From contig NC_087069.1 of NCBI RefSeq assembly GCF_963678635.1, positions 44,933,448-44,997,447 of the forward strand: a stretch of DNA of 64,000 nucleotides. The letters are read 5' to 3'. The position numbers were made by a program, and so were the translations under genes. The notes below the pieces were generated by a model. That model saw nothing but the letters and a program-made list of their open reading frames with translations, ran no database searches and was not told where the DNA came from. This document shows, one piece after another, positions 42,840 to 53,224 of this stretch (positions are counted from its first letter, which is position 1; the number at the start of each line of letters is the position of its first letter). The DNA is from Symsagittifera roscoffensis (lineage: Eukaryota > Xenacoelomorpha > Acoela > Convolutidae).

Positions 42840-43060
42840 TCGTTTTCAACTTCGCATTCACAGCACAAAGGTTGATAATGTTGACAAAATTTAACAAATT
42901 GTCAAATTTTGGTTGAAGTGTACCAATTTTTAACCAATCAAAAATAGGATGCGATTTCTCAGATCCACTCGGTCCACCTAGCGAAACAAAAAATCGTTAT
43001 GTGGTAGAAATTTTTTTATTCATAGCTTTGGAGAAGGTAAAATAGAACCGATTGTACTTG
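42840..43060 (-). pseudogene. Polinton ATPase fragment with internal deletion, unit A
   Basis: Corresponds to the N-terminal quarter of the unit B ATPase (47,775-47,985). The Walker A part is degraded. At ~42,866 it jumps to sequence that in unit B lies ~900 bases further along (46,862), with short microhomology at the junction. Confidence 0.75.
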
Positions 43061-43389
43061 ATAAAATTGCTACCCAAACTGTTGTTTCTTCATATGAAGT
43101 GGATAGCATTATTCGAACGATTGCACATGCTAGTTTTAAAATCTGACAAAAATTTGGCAGAAAAAACCTGAAAGAGATCTATTACACGTACGTCCGAAAA
43201 ACTTCAATGAGTTTTGTTCAAGTTTCTCCTCATCAAAATCAAAATTTCCTAATTGAAATCGCTTGTCACATTCATCACCCATCTCAACTTTGGAAAGAAA
43301 AAAACCTATATGGTTTAACCTTTAAATTTCGGAAACACGATATTACAAAGTTATTTAGTATAATTACATTTCATTAAAAAAAACACCGA

Positions 43390-43834
43390 AACCAAGTTCC
43401 GTATGCAAATACTTTCCTTTCTGCACAGTGAAGAGTATTTGCATGACGAAATGGGTAGTTGCTACAACTCCAATCATATTCTTCATCTTCAAACTCTAAA
43501 CTTTTGGGCATGCTTAGTCATCCAAGTTTGTAACATTTGTTTCCAAAACTTCCGACAGAATTTTAAATGTTTCATAAGCTTTTGCAAAAAACTAGGAGTT
43601 TGTTTCCGGAGCTTTTAATTTTTTCAATATTTTGCCGAGCTCAGTATATTTTTTATGACCACTGCTCCAATTGATTCCAGGAAAACGCTTCATACACCAA
43701 GCGGACTGAGATGTAACTTTGAGCTTTTTGGGAGGAAGAAAGGAACATCCCACAGTTTGACCATTTTTATAAACTCCTAACTCTTTCACTATTTTGTTTT
43801 CAATACACTCACTATCCACAAAAATTATACTCAT
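43390..43834 (-). pseudogene. 'NLED-GCPK' nuclease-like protein, unit A
   Basis: Starts 'MSIIFVDSECIENKIVKELG' (DxE strand then KEL, as in copy 1), 'SFLPPKKLKV', 'FPGINWSSGHKKYTELGKIL', stop after 'LKAPETNS', then 'FFAKAYETFKILSEVL' and a C-terminal His/Cys region 'RHANTLHCAERK'. Follows the HDAA gene by 30 bases. Two stops make it a pseudogene. Confidence 0.55.
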
Positions 43835-43864
43835 GACGTTAACTGTTTTGGCTCAATTTTTTTA

Positions 43865-44189
43865 TTAAAATGACTTAAAATTGAACAAATCATACACTGT
43901 TGAAGCAAAAACTTTATTATATAAATAGAAGAACAATCCAGTCACGTGACCAAGAAGACAAGAACTTGGAAATCTAGAGAAAACATAACAATAACCTGGT
44001 CCCTTATAATTAGTAGACTTCACAGCTGCATCATGTAAAATTGCTTGAAGTCTGAAAATTATTGAGTTTGCAAAAAAGTAATCCATACAGGAAGATCCGT
44101 ATTCATTTAGACCCCCAAAAGGAAGTTTTTGGTCCATTTTCAAATTGGTGTTTGGATACAATACAATACAGGTACAAAGAAAGTAATTT
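43865..44189 (-). pseudogene. 'HDAA/GPGY/GHVTG' protein, unit A (5' end lost)
   Basis: Same as the unit B protein from 'YFLCTCIVLYPNTNL' to the stop, including 'RLQAILHDAAVKSTNYKGPG' and 'CLLGHVTGLFFYL'. The duplication junction at ~44,190 replaces its N-terminus with integrase C-terminal DNA of unit B, so codons upstream of there are chance. Confidence 0.6.
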
Positions 44190-44286
44190 GAAAGGTACAA
44201 AGAAAGGACAGTTTGAAACTTATGTGCTAAACGAGACATCAACAAATACAAAACAAATGCGAGACTAACAAACTATCAACTCACGC

Positions 44287-44570
44287 GTGACTAGAATAAC
44301 AAAAGTGGTTCCGAACAAAATCACAAGAAAGCTTGTGCCTGCTTTAGTTTCCTTAAGTGCAAACAGTTCATCAACATTGGTACAGCAACCAAAATTTTTT
44401 GTTGGTGTTTTTGTGCGAATAGCGAGAACTGACTTGACTTTCAGAAAAGGTTACAAGCAAATTTTACAGACGAAGTTTTTGATATAATTGCCATTCCTAC
44501 TCAACCTTCAATACTTAGTCTCATTGATGCGGAGAAAAAAGAAATCAGCGGAAATTTTTGAGAAAAAAAG
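44287..44570 (+). pseudogene. Polinton integrase C-terminal domain, unit B
   Basis: As in unit A but with a better preserved frame: 'QQPKFFVGVFVRIARTDLTF' and 'RKGYKQILQTKFLI', then in a second frame 'VFDIIAIPTQPSILSLIDAE'. One frameshift remains. Confidence 0.7.
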
Positions 44571-44575
44571 TTTGA

Positions 44576-45035
44576 TTGGGAACAAAGCTGATTATGACGA
44601 AAATGGGGAATGATGAGTTTACTCTACATTTGATTTCAACAGCATCAAAGGATTATTTCCCAAACAACATTTTGGCCAGTTTTAGAAAATTTCGAGGACT
44701 GTGGTTCAAAACCAATGGAACAATGTTATGCAAAGCAAACTTTACTTCTTTTTTCCCTGGACACTACCGACTACGCGGCATTGAAATTGGCGCTTTGGTT
44801 TCTGGTATTGTTCGTGTTGCCATACCATTTGCTTGACGGGTTATTTTACCGACTGCAAAAAAATCGGGCAGAGATTTTTTGTTGAGTTTAACGTCAGAAA
44901 TGATTGATGTTGATATGAAAAAAGGTCTCATAAACAAGCATCGAAAAACACTGTCACAAAAACTGCAATAAAAAACTCGTTGGTGGTAGAAGTCGACGAA
45001 AAAAAACAATCAATGTTTTACGAAGAAGATGCTCA
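44576..45035 (+). pseudogene. minor capsid/pX-like deletion fusion, unit B
   Basis: The minor capsid start ('FTLHLISTASKDYFPNN') is joined after 'NNILASFRKF' directly to the pX-like region ('FPGHYRLRGIEIGALVSGIV') by loss of ~735 bases, producing an 86-codon open frame. The in-frame TGA after 'RVAIPFA' is shared with unit A. A chance product of decay, not a designed fusion. Confidence 0.7.
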
Positions 45036-45299
45036 GTAGGAGCTCAAAAAAGAAAAACAACCATTCGAAAAGAATCAGACCAGCGAGAAGTCGAGCAGAT
45101 TTTTTCTCAAATATAAAGAAATGATCGCTATTTTATTACCCAAAGAAGCTTCCCATATTTTCTAAATTTTTCAAAAGCAACCTTTTTAAATTACTTTTGA
45201 AAATGCTTTTGATCAAAAATTTGGACCTGTCTTATCATCTAATGGACCACCGGTGACCTTAACAATTTTGTTAATTTGCTAAAAATCTATTTGGAATTA

Positions 45300-45720
45300 A
45301 GATTCAAAGTAACACAATCAAAAGGAGTTGATCTGAGACACGACAACACTAATGCTACTGTATCTGGTTGACCGTTCCGCGTATACAACTCCCTGTATTC
45401 CTTTTCTCTGACTGTTCCCTCTCTGCCAATGGACTCAAATTCCCAATTGCCAATAGTAATTTTGCGCATAAAAGCTTCCTTGGAATAGAATTCTCTAAGA
45501 GCAAAGTAGCCAAGGCTAATATGTCAGGATATAGTTTTGAAAACAATCCCACTGCGATAGAAGCAGCTGGTTTCAAATTTCAACCAGAACTGGTCCGCAA
45601 ATTGAGGGATTTTTGGTTCTATGGACCCACTGGAAATCGTTTTTTTTTACATGTGGCAAGCTGACTTCATGTATTACGAAACGTTATACATTTCCGATGG
45701 CCCAATCTAAGTTTTAAGAA
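45300..45720 (+). pseudogene. Polinton major capsid protein, N-terminal part, unit B
   Basis: Same region as 41,212-41,660 with a longer open frame (45,368-45,664): 'LFSDCSLSANGLKFPIANSN', 'FAHKSFLGIEF', 'RDFWFYGPTGNRFF'. A one-base insertion in the T-run near 45,645 shifts the frame. Repeat R again starts right after. Confidence 0.6.
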
Positions 45721-46200
45721 TAGGTATAAAGTCTACAAGGTATTAGGATAGGGAATACCAATGGTAAGGTTTCATGGTTTGTGTGATGGTAAGATAATGG
45801 TAAGAAAAAAGATTTTTTTTAGGTTTTGTAATGAAATGTCTACTATTTTTCGCAAAAATTTCGGTGCCCGTTATCTATATTTCAAATATCACCGTTTAAT
45901 TAAGTGTAGATTGTGGAATGAAGGTCTTTCAATTAGATATTTGGTACATGGTAAGTCAATGGTAAGATTTTTTGGTCAAAAACTTGGAACTTTTTTGAAA
46001 ACTTTTTCAAAAAAACTTTAAAACACGATAAAGTTTGTTTTAATTCGACATATAATCTAATTTATTAATTTCTCTCTTTTTTTTAAACATCTACTTGAAA
46101 CAAAGCTGAAACTTACTGAAACTTTGAAAAAAATCAAGTTCTTGAGAGAAATAAATTAAATTGCAAAGAAAGCATATAAATATCTGCTTCGTATTATAGA
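45720..46200 (-). repeat. interspersed repeat R, unit B
   Basis: Duplicate of 41,640-42,120 within the 4.8-kb tandem duplication, so not an independent insertion. Confidence 0.8.
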
Positions 46201-46292
46201 TTTACTACCATAATTTACACTTACAAACAAAAAAATACACATCTACATAAAATTACTTATAAAACTCAAAACATGCACATCATGACTATTAT

Positions 46293-46440
46293 TCAAGTTT
46301 CTCTGGTAAAATTTAAAAAGTGTTCACCTCTATCATTGCTTGGAGCTGAGTTAACAATTGCAAAAGAGTATTTTGTTAGTCGAGGTACTTTATCAGATCG
46401 GTAAGATATCATGTACTTTCTTTCAATGCAGTGTTTTGAC
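46293..46440 (-). pseudogene. adenain-like protease fragment, unit B
   Basis: Copy of the unit A fragment: 'SDKVPRLTKYSFAIVNSAPS', then 'NDRGEHFLNFTRE'. Same fusion to integrase. Confidence 0.6.
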
Positions 46441-46921
46441 TCGCTAGTTTGTCCACAAATGCCAAGTCCATACACCAAATTTCATTGATTTATTTTGAAA
46501 AAGTTTGAAGCATTCGGAAACGTTTGATTGGAGGATCAATTCACACATCTATACCCCTAGAAAACAACCTGTTCAGACTTAGCTTCCCGATTTTGAAAGG
46601 GATGCAAGTTCCTCTGTCTTTCGCTTTGGCTTTCTTGTTGATAACAAGTTTAGGTGGAATTTGAATTGCTTCCAAAATGGTAAAGTAAACATTGGAAAAT
46701 CGGTATTTTTTCGCTTATGTCGCAAAATCTACGATTAATTCTTTGGTGTCTCGATTATCTAATATGATATTTTTTGACTGACTTAGTTTAATTCTAGGAG
46801 AAATCAAAAATAAATCAATAAGATGCTTATTGTTACTCGTTTTCAACTTCGCATTCACAGCACTGTGAATAGAATCAAAATCTTTTGGTACAATCTCCTC
46901 TTTTTCATGCTTTTGTTCCAA
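46440..46921 (-). pseudogene. integrase N-terminal fragment and preceding short frame, unit B
   Basis: Equivalent to 42,366-42,772, with a ~55-base loss near 46,535. A 68-codon frame at 46,715-46,921 ('EIVPKDFDSIHSAVNAKLKT') precedes it and may be the true integrase N-terminus or a small gene between ATPase and integrase. Confidence 0.55.
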
Positions 46922-46986
46922 TTTTTTTTGGAAGTGTACTTTGTGATTGATAAATTGTGATGCGAATAAGGAAAATATGATCCATA

Positions 46987-47985
46987 CTATGTCGATCGTT
47001 TAATGACAAAAATAGTGATAAGAGATATCAGTTGTAAGCATTTAGGTAAGCTTAAAATAGATATCCTTTTATGCAGTGAAGTTCTTCTTCGTGTGAGTTC
47101 TGATATTTCTCTTGGATATTTTACTTTGTCTATTTTTCGGAGTTCCTTTAGCTCGCCTCGTAGCAAGTTTACTAGACGTTCGCTTAGGAACTGAATTAAA
47201 CTTTTTGGACAATGGAGGATGAAAAATTTTTGATGTTTTCGGGAAAATTTTTGAAATTTTGGGAGTGTAGAGACGTGTTGTATGCTCATCGTCCAGAAAC
47301 TTTGTTTCTGTTCCACCTGGCAAAAAAAATTTTGATGGAATTGAAACGTCGTTTTTGCAATATCATAGCGAATCAACTGTTTTTGTAGTTTAATCAATGA
47401 TTAAATGACCATAAGGAGTAGATGTTGCATCTTGATACCACTCCTTCAATTATGATCTTAGACCTATTTGTTGACTTAATGTATTGATTTGTATACAATT
47501 TCTCGGTGACTTGAACAACACTATGTCTGTATTTTGCAACTCAACATCTCTTCGCAATTTATTTTAATGAAACAAGTTATGCTTGATATGTATTGTATTC
47601 AGTCCCCTGTGCCTTCCAGCAGCAGCAACTTTTACAAACTGCTTAGAATTTGAACTTACTTCACAAGAGTCGTCAAATATTATAGCTATTTTGTTCCAAT
47701 AATGGGAAGGGTTTCAATGAGTTCAAAATCAACGCCTTGGGTAAGTTTAAGTTTTTTTTTGCATTTGTCCATAAAAAGGTTGATAATGTTGACAAAATTT
47801 AAAAAATTGTCAAATTTTGCTTGAAGTGTACCAATTTTTAACCAATCAAAAATAGGATGCGATTTCTCAGATCCACTCGGTCCAACTAGAGAAACAAAAA
47901 TCGTTATGTGGAAGAAATTTTTTTTATTCATAGCTTTGGAGAAGGTAAAATAAAACCGATTGTACTTGATAAAATTGCTACCCAA
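46987..47985 (-). pseudogene. Polinton packaging ATPase, unit B
   Basis: Near full-length minus-strand copy. Walker A is degraded ('GPSGSEKSHPI', family 'GPSGSGKT'). Then 'FVNIINLFMDKCKKKLKL', Walker B 'IIFDDSC', 'AAAGRHRGLNTIHIKHNLFH', 'VELQNTDIVLFKSPRN', 'TPYGHLIID', and the tail 'GGTETKFLDDEHTTRLYTPK'. All landmarks of the A32/FtsK-HerA-like Polinton ATPase are in order. Broken by four or more stops and frame changes. Confidence 0.88.
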
Positions 47986-48299
47986 ACTGCTGTTTCTTCA
48001 TCTTCACATGAAGTGGATAGCATTATTCGAACAATTGCACATGCTAGTATTAAAATATGACAAAAATAAGGCAGAAAAAACCTGAAAGAGATCTATTACA
48101 CGTACGTCCGAAAAACTTCAATGAATTTCGTTCAAGTTTCTCCTCATCAAAATCAAAATTTCTTAATTGAAATCGCTTGTCACATTCATCACCCATCTCA
48201 ACTTTGGAAAGAAAAAAATCTATAAGGTTTAACCTTTAAATTTCGGAAACACGATATTACAAAGTTATTTAGTATAATTACATTTCATTAAAAAAAACA

Positions 48300-48748
48300 C
48301 CGAAACCATGTTCCGTATGCAAATACTTTCCTTTCTGCACAGTGAAGAGTATTTGCATGACGAAATGGGTAGTTGCTACAACTCCAATCATATTCTTCAT
48401 CTTCAAACTCTAAACTTTTGGGCATGCTTAGTCATCCAAGTTTGTAACTTTTGTTTCCAAAACTTCCGACAGAATTTTAAATGTTTCATAAGCTTTTGCA
48501 AAAAACAAGGAGTTTGTTTCCGGAGCTTTTAATTTTTTCAATATTTTGCCGAGCTCAGTATATTTTTTATGACCACTGCTCCAATTGATTCCAGGAAAAC
48601 GCTTCGTACACCAAGCAGACTGAGATGTAACTTTGAGCTTTTTGGGAGGAAGAAAGGAACATCCCACAGTTTGACCATTTTTATAAACTCCTAACTCTTT
48701 CACTATTTTGTTTTCAATACACTCACTATCCACAAAAAATATACTCAT
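48300..48748 (-). pseudogene. 'NLED-GCPK' nuclease-like protein, unit B
   Basis: Longer open frame than in unit A (48,428-48,748): 'MSIFFVDSECIENK', 'SFLPPKKLKV', 'INWSSGHKKYTELGKILKKL', 'NSLFFAKAYETFKILSEVLE', 'KVTNLDD', then one stop followed by 'ACPK' and the His/Cys-rich end. Only this stop and a late frame change separate it from an intact gene, so it was active until recently or is constrained. Confidence 0.55.
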
Positions 48749-48778
48749 GACATTAACTGTTTTGGCTCAATTTTTTGA

Positions 48779-49183
48779 TTAAAATGACTTAAAATTGAAC
48801 AATTCATACACTGTTGAAGCAAAAACTTTATTATTTAAATAGAAGAACAATCCAGTCACGTGACCAAGAAGACAAGAACTTGGAAATCTAGAGAAAACAT
48901 AACAATAACCTGGTCCCTTATAATTAGTAGACTTCACAGCTGCATCATGTAAAATTGCTTGAAGTCTGAAAATTATTGAGTTTGCAAAAAAGTAATCCAT
49001 ACAGGAAGATCCGTATTCAATTAGACCCCCAAAAGGAAGTTTTTGGTCCATTTTCAAATTGGTGTTTGGATACAATACAATACAGGTACAAAGAAAGTAA
49101 TTTTTTTCTTTTGTTTTTGATGAAAATTCAAGCTTAATCCAATAGAAACTTCTGAGAATTTCATTCAATTTCTGAACGTTCAT
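48779..49183 (-). CDS. 'HDAA/GPGY/GHVTG' protein, unit B (intact frame)
   Basis: An uninterrupted 134-codon frame from an ATG at 49,183 ('MNVQKLNEILRSFYWIKLEF') with all conserved blocks: 'LPFGGLIEYGSS', 'RLQAILHDAAVKSTNYKGPG', 'YCYVFSRFPSSCLLGHVTG'. Copy 1 at 2,572 aligns along the whole length. No signal peptide; a mildly hydrophobic C-terminal third. Conserved His-Asp, Gly-Pro-Gly-Tyr and Gly-His could be catalytic or metal-binding, but the function is unknown. Stop is 30 bases before the nuclease-like gene. Confidence 0.55.
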   Translation of the reverse strand: MNVQKLNEILRSFYWIKLEFSSKTKEKNYFLCTCIVLYPNTNLKMDQKLPFGGLIEYGSSCMDYFFANSIIFRLQAILHDAAVKSTNYKGPGYCYVFSRFPSSCLLGHVTGLFFYLNNKVFASTVYELFNFKSF

Positions 49184-49199
49184 TTTCTACAGTGCATTA

Positions 49200-49660
49200 G
49201 TCAATAGTGATACAAGTTTTTTTTGAATGTTTCTACAAAAGACAAAACCGAGGTGATAAAATCAACCAGTATATCATACTCTTCTTTTACCAACTGAAAT
49301 TTAAATTGTTTTCTTAGGTGTTTCTTTTTCTACGATAATCTATATGATCAATTTTTTCAAATATCTGAACGATAACTTATAAAAACTTTACGTCTTCCAT
49401 TTTGCAAAGTCCATTCATATTGAGAAATTTGTGATTCTGTGTCCGAATTTTACAATAATGGTAAATTTTGAGATTCCAAAACTGTTAGTGAAATTTTCTG
49501 GGACTTTTCTTGCAAGGCTATATGAAAAAGTCCCAACTTATTTTGAAGCTTCAAAATAAGATTTTTGGAAAAACCAATGTTCCACTTCATACTGCTCAGC
49601 TCAAAAAAAATTTAAAAACTGATTCAAGAAGATGATTAATTGAATAACATGATAATAATA
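49200..49660 (-). other. degraded interval between HDAA and PC4-like genes
   Basis: Position corresponds to the 199-codon gene at 3,026-3,625. Minus-strand pieces such as 'LSFVETFKKN' suggest a decayed coding region, but no frame is long and no clear match to the 3-kb gene was found. Confidence 0.3.
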
Positions 49661-49667
49661 AAGTCAC

Positions 49668-50089
49668 TCAACAAAATTGTTGAACATTAGAGTTCCCAAC
49701 AAACATAAATTCTCCCAAGACTTGTGAAAGTTCCTTGAATTCGTTCAAAGTATAGTTGACGTAGGCAACTTGCTTCAAGACTTCGTTATCCTTTGCAGTG
49801 AAGAGTCGAATCTGAACGAAGGGTGGTTTGTTCACTCTGTAATTCTTGATTGTGACACACAACCTTTTCTTCTTGTATGTCTCCACGTCATACACTGCAT
49901 GATAATTCGCAAGTTTCTGCCCATGGTTGAGTCTTTGTCAGAATAGGGTTCCAATACAGGAACCAGTCCAAGGTTTTCAGCATCGCGAATAACAGTATTC
50001 CGTATTGCTGATATCTTTTCTCCTTCTTTTTCACCAAGATATACTTGCTGGGTTTTTTCGATTTGTCCCGATTCTTTTTTCTTTAGCAA
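49668..50089 (-). pseudogene. PC4-like putative ssDNA-binding protein, remnant 2
   Basis: Two overlapping frames with a frame change near 49,860. The N-terminal part is charged ('QVYLGEKEGEKISAIRNTVI'). The C-terminal part 'KKRLCVTIKNYRVNKPPFVQ' and 'IRLFTAKDNEV', then 'YVNYTLNEFKELSQVL', has the strand-strand-strand-helix pattern of PC4 ('RVTV--FKG---VDIREYY...ISLT-EQW--L'). It heads the minus-strand row as at 3,829-4,200 and faces the divergent gene at 50,451. Confidence 0.4.
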
Positions 50090-50379
50090 ATAGAAACAAG
50101 GTTGAAAGTAAACTTTTCCGTTGTAGGGCTTTTGGAACCAAAAAAATCTCCCAATTAATTTTTGGCTGTTAGCAAATTCAGTATTGTTGCCAAGGATATT
50201 TTTTCGTCAATACATTTTTGATTTGAGACTCAGAGCCAACTGATCAGTAGTAGATATTTCAAAAAAATGATATTTGTAAAAATAAAGAAACTAGGAAATG
50301 TAGATGACTCACTGTACATTCCAAATAAGTTATTAAACCTTATATGGAATAATGAGTAGGAAATGATCCAAATATGGAC

Positions 50380-50409
50380 ATTGCGTAGGTGATAAAACTA
50401 CTATATAAG
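50380..50409 (+). promoter_or_regulatory. ATTGCGTAGGTG element plus TATATAAG box
   Basis: ATTGCGTAGGTG at 50,380-50,391 and TATATAAG at 50,402-50,409, 10 bases apart, ~42 bases before the ATG at 50,451. The same arrangement lies at 9,404 and, with 17-base spacing, before both polymerase genes. A compact virus-like promoter is the likely reading. Confidence 0.55.
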
Positions 50410-50450
50410 TAATTCAATGTGGAAAAATCCTTTTCAACAATTACTCGGTG

Positions 50451-50883
50451 ATGACGTCTGCTGTGTGTCAAGCATATCCCACTTTTTTTTCGGACTACAA
50501 TGCAAAATCTCTTTTTATCTCTGTCTCAGAAAACTTTTATGAATTATTCATTGTCACCCAAGACTACAGTGTATCTAACCATTCATCATTCTGCCCAGTA
50601 GAAAAATGCAAATTTCATTTAGCATTGATCGGATCATCGCTCGATCAATTTTTGCAAAGACTAGATAAATATCTTTTCAATTACCAAATTGTTCAAAAGA
50701 CACTATCTCAGTTCTGCTCAGAAGCTTGCGTCCACTCAGAATCTTGGATCAGCTCTTTTGGAAACGATTCGAAACGTTCAAAACTCAAAGTATGTGACTG
50801 ATTTATTGAAAATTTTTGTTTGTTTCATTGATGCTCATGGTACTGTAAAAAGTGAGCGTGTCAGATTTTCTATTAAGATTTGA
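50451..50883 (+). pseudogene. small divergent Polinton-associated gene
   Basis: Starts 'MTSAVCQAYPTFFSDYNAKS', with a beta-rich middle ('ENFYELFIVTQDYSVSNHSS') and 'KFHLALIGSSLDQFLQRLDK'. One frame change near 50,690-50,730 then gives 'SSAQKLASTQNLGSALLETI' and 'LLKIFVCFIDAHGT', ending at 50,883. A diverged copy is at 9,570-9,945. It occupies the same divergent position as the 4,654 gene; the two N-terminal halves share a loose pattern, so they may be distant homologues. Function unknown. Confidence 0.45.
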
Positions 50884-50979
50884 AAACTTGTTTCCAAAAA
50901 AATCTTGTCAAAATTGATTTCATTTAAAACCGAAAGTTTTTTTAACAATTAATTTTGTAATTTTCAACACGTGTTCGAA

Positions 50980-51660
50980 AATTAACTCAAAGATGCAATT
51001 TTTGATTTTATTTTTTTTTCAACAAGTTTGCAAAAATTTAAATAAACTTTTTTACAAAATGCAAAATTTGTTTTGGTTTTTTCAACAAGTGTGCAAAAGT
51101 TTTCTTAAAATTTTTGTGTGTGTTGCAAATTTTTTTGTGGTTATTAGAAATCAAATGCAAAAATCTAACTTTCTTTTTCTTATGCATTTGCGAAAATTTA
51201 ATATAAAAAACTTGTTACAATATTGCTAAATTTTTTTCTTTATTGATAACTTTGAGTACTATTACCTATGTTAATACATTGTTTTCTGATGTTTTTGATC
51301 AACATACATGCAAAAAATGAATTTTTTAATGATTAAAAATTGAAAAAAGGTTTTCATAAATTTTAATTTTCAACAGTGCAAGAAAATCTTCTTACAATTT
51401 TCTTTAAAATGCGAAAATATTTAATGAAATTTTTGTTAACTTTCGAGGTTTCGTTTGATTTTGTTAACAAGTGTGCCGAAAAAATTATAAAAATTTCTGC
51501 ATGATGCAAAATTTAAATTAAAGTTTTTAACATGTTTGAAAAATTTGTGATAAAAATTTTTTGAAAAAAATGCTGTGAAGTTTTTTACAAGATGCTTAAA
51601 TTGTTTAATTTTTTTGCCATCTTTACAACAAAACGTTGTAAACATATTCACCAATTGCAT
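50980..51660. repeat. low-complexity CAA(G)-TGCAAAA-TTTTT repeat block
   Basis: Serial degenerate units such as 'CAACAAGTTTGCAAAAAT' and 'ACAAAATGCAAAATTTG' separated by T-runs, counterpart of 11,750-12,050. Open frames inside are composition artefacts. Confidence 0.5.
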
Positions 51661-51845
51661 AACTTGTTAGACTTATAACAAATTTTCTCTGTGCATTTTT
51701 TTAAACAAATTCTTCTATGACCTCTTACTTCATCTCTATGTTGCTGTCTTACTTTATCTCTTTGTTGCTTTAAAATAAAATTACTAGATTCAAGAAAAAA
51801 ATAATTAAAAAGCACAAGACAACAACCAATTTATTTACAAATCTA
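51660..51845. other. short spacer with CTCTTTG/CTTACTT(C/T)ATCTC duplicates
   Basis: 'CTTACTTCATCTCTATGTTG' is followed by the near-identical 'CTTACTTTATCTCTTTGTTG' (51,725 and 51,750). Otherwise nothing recognised. Confidence 0.4.
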
Positions 51846-52140
51846 AGAGCTTGTTTCAGGGTAGTTCATTCCCTCATGCTCAGCCACTTCCTCCGTCATT
51901 TGCATTTCTCCCAGATGGTTCTCTGTCATGGGTACTTGCGTCATATGATGTTCGTTGAAATCTATTCGCATCACCTCCACCATGTGGCAGACTTAGATTG
52001 GGGTGTCCAATCGGGCCAAAAATACTCCAGAGACTGTTTCTCGTACTTGAAATTGTACTAGATAGGTGAAAAATCTACAGAGTCTATAAGGTTGTTGTTT
52101 TGCACTGAGAAGATCATTTTAGGCAATAAGTTGAGGAAAT
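51846..52140 (-). pseudogene. conserved unknown 'REVMP/HHM' protein, copy 2
   Basis: Minus-strand pieces 'IFSVQNNNL', 'VRETVSGVFLARLDTPI', 'DFNEHHMTQVPMTENHLGEM' and 'EGMNYPE' match the 12.3-kb copy, with three frame changes between them. It lies between the divergent small gene and polymerase B. About 350 bases upstream also match the 12.7-13.0 kb region. Unknown function. Confidence 0.45.
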
Positions 52141-52159
52141 ATACAGAGTAAAAAAAAGG

Positions 52160-52770
52160 TTTACAGTTGACAGGGAGATAGTTGACGGAAATTAAATTGA
52201 AATCAAAGTATTTAGAGCTGAGAGAGGAAGTAGTTGACGGTAGCTAAGTTGAAAATTAAATGATTTTTGGTTAGCAGAGAGGGTACATTCAACTCGAATG
52301 TGTGCATTCAACCAATCAGAATTAGTTTTCCTTATTTGGATTGTAGTCGTGGCCAATCAGATTTTAGCTTGCTTCCTGTTTTGGAATTCTTGGACAAAAG
52401 TTGTGTCCAATTGGAAACAAAGCTCCATTTTGGATACTTTTTTACATTGTCGCTTCCAATCACGAAAATGTTCGTTTTTATCTAGTTTTCGTATCCAATC
52501 AGACAATATTTTACCTTTTAAGGACTTAAACCTTCCAAACAAGTAAAAATATAGACAAAAGCAATTTAATCAAAAGTTGTTTGCTGTAAAAATAAGAAAC
52601 AATCCCGATGTAACTAACAAAAGAGGGAAAATTAGTAAAAGTAGCATCTCTGCAAGTCTTCTCATCAAGTTAATTGAATTTTTTGTATAAAATCGACGAG
52701 AAATTGCTGATTTATGAGAAGATTGTCAAGTTCTTTGACTTTGAAATATATTTGAGAGGATAACTTAGAA
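52160..52770. other. non-coding region homologous to 12,660-13,150
   Basis: DNA similarity to the other copy continues ('AAAGTATTTAGAG', 'CTCGAATGTGTG', 'TTACATTGTCG'), including several 'CCAATCA' boxes spaced ~40-60 bases. These may be promoter elements of the REVMP gene, read on the minus strand. Confidence 0.35.
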
Positions 52771-53224
52771 AATCTTCAAAGAAATGAAGGAAAAAAGAGC
52801 TTTTCTGGGAAGTTTCGACAAAATTGGGACTTTTTTATTATTTTCAAAGATTCTAAAAAAAATTTCTAGTCAGGTGTAACTCAGCAGTAAGTTTATAGCT
52901 TTGATACGCAATATGTGGATCAAAAGAAACTCTTTGATTGAGTAATTTTCCCTAAAGAGACCTTTACTTAGTCGGAGAACTCTTTTTTGGACAACATAAA
53001 CGTCCAAAAAATTATAAAAAAGAGATAGAATCTACATCTAATTCTGATCATCTAAATGAGAAAATCTCACGGACTTTTTTTTCTTGTAGAGTAACTCGAG
53101 GAAGTTCAAAAGTTTTTTAATTGACACTCTTCAAAAATGATTATTTTCGATTCAAAATTATATCTAGAAACTGTTTAGTGCTGATTGGTTGAAAGTTTTC
53201 AGGAACATTCTAGAACTTTCGAAG

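Larger units (their letters stand above)
39394..44189. repeat. tandem duplication, unit A (4.8 kb)
   Basis: Begins 'GAAAGGACAGTTTGAAAC' and ends 'ACAAAGAAAGTAATTT', matching unit B (44,202-49,103) throughout with only scattered differences. Unit A lacks ~900 bases present in B (46,863-47,774, middle of ATPase) but keeps ~735 bases (39,878-40,611) that B lost. Direct head-to-tail arrangement. Confidence 0.92.
44202..49103. repeat. tandem duplication, unit B (4.9 kb)
   Basis: Second copy of 39,394-44,189. Carries the complete middle of the minus-strand ATPase but lacks ~735 bases of the minor capsid gene. The sequence of unit B continues beyond 49,103 into unduplicated 5' parts of the HDAA gene, so B holds the original right border and A the original left border. 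Confidence 0.92.

Noticed and set aside
44576-44836. 86-codon frame in unit B as a genuine new fusion gene
   Set aside because: Comparison with unit A shows it arose by a ~735-base deletion joining two decayed genes, followed by a stop.
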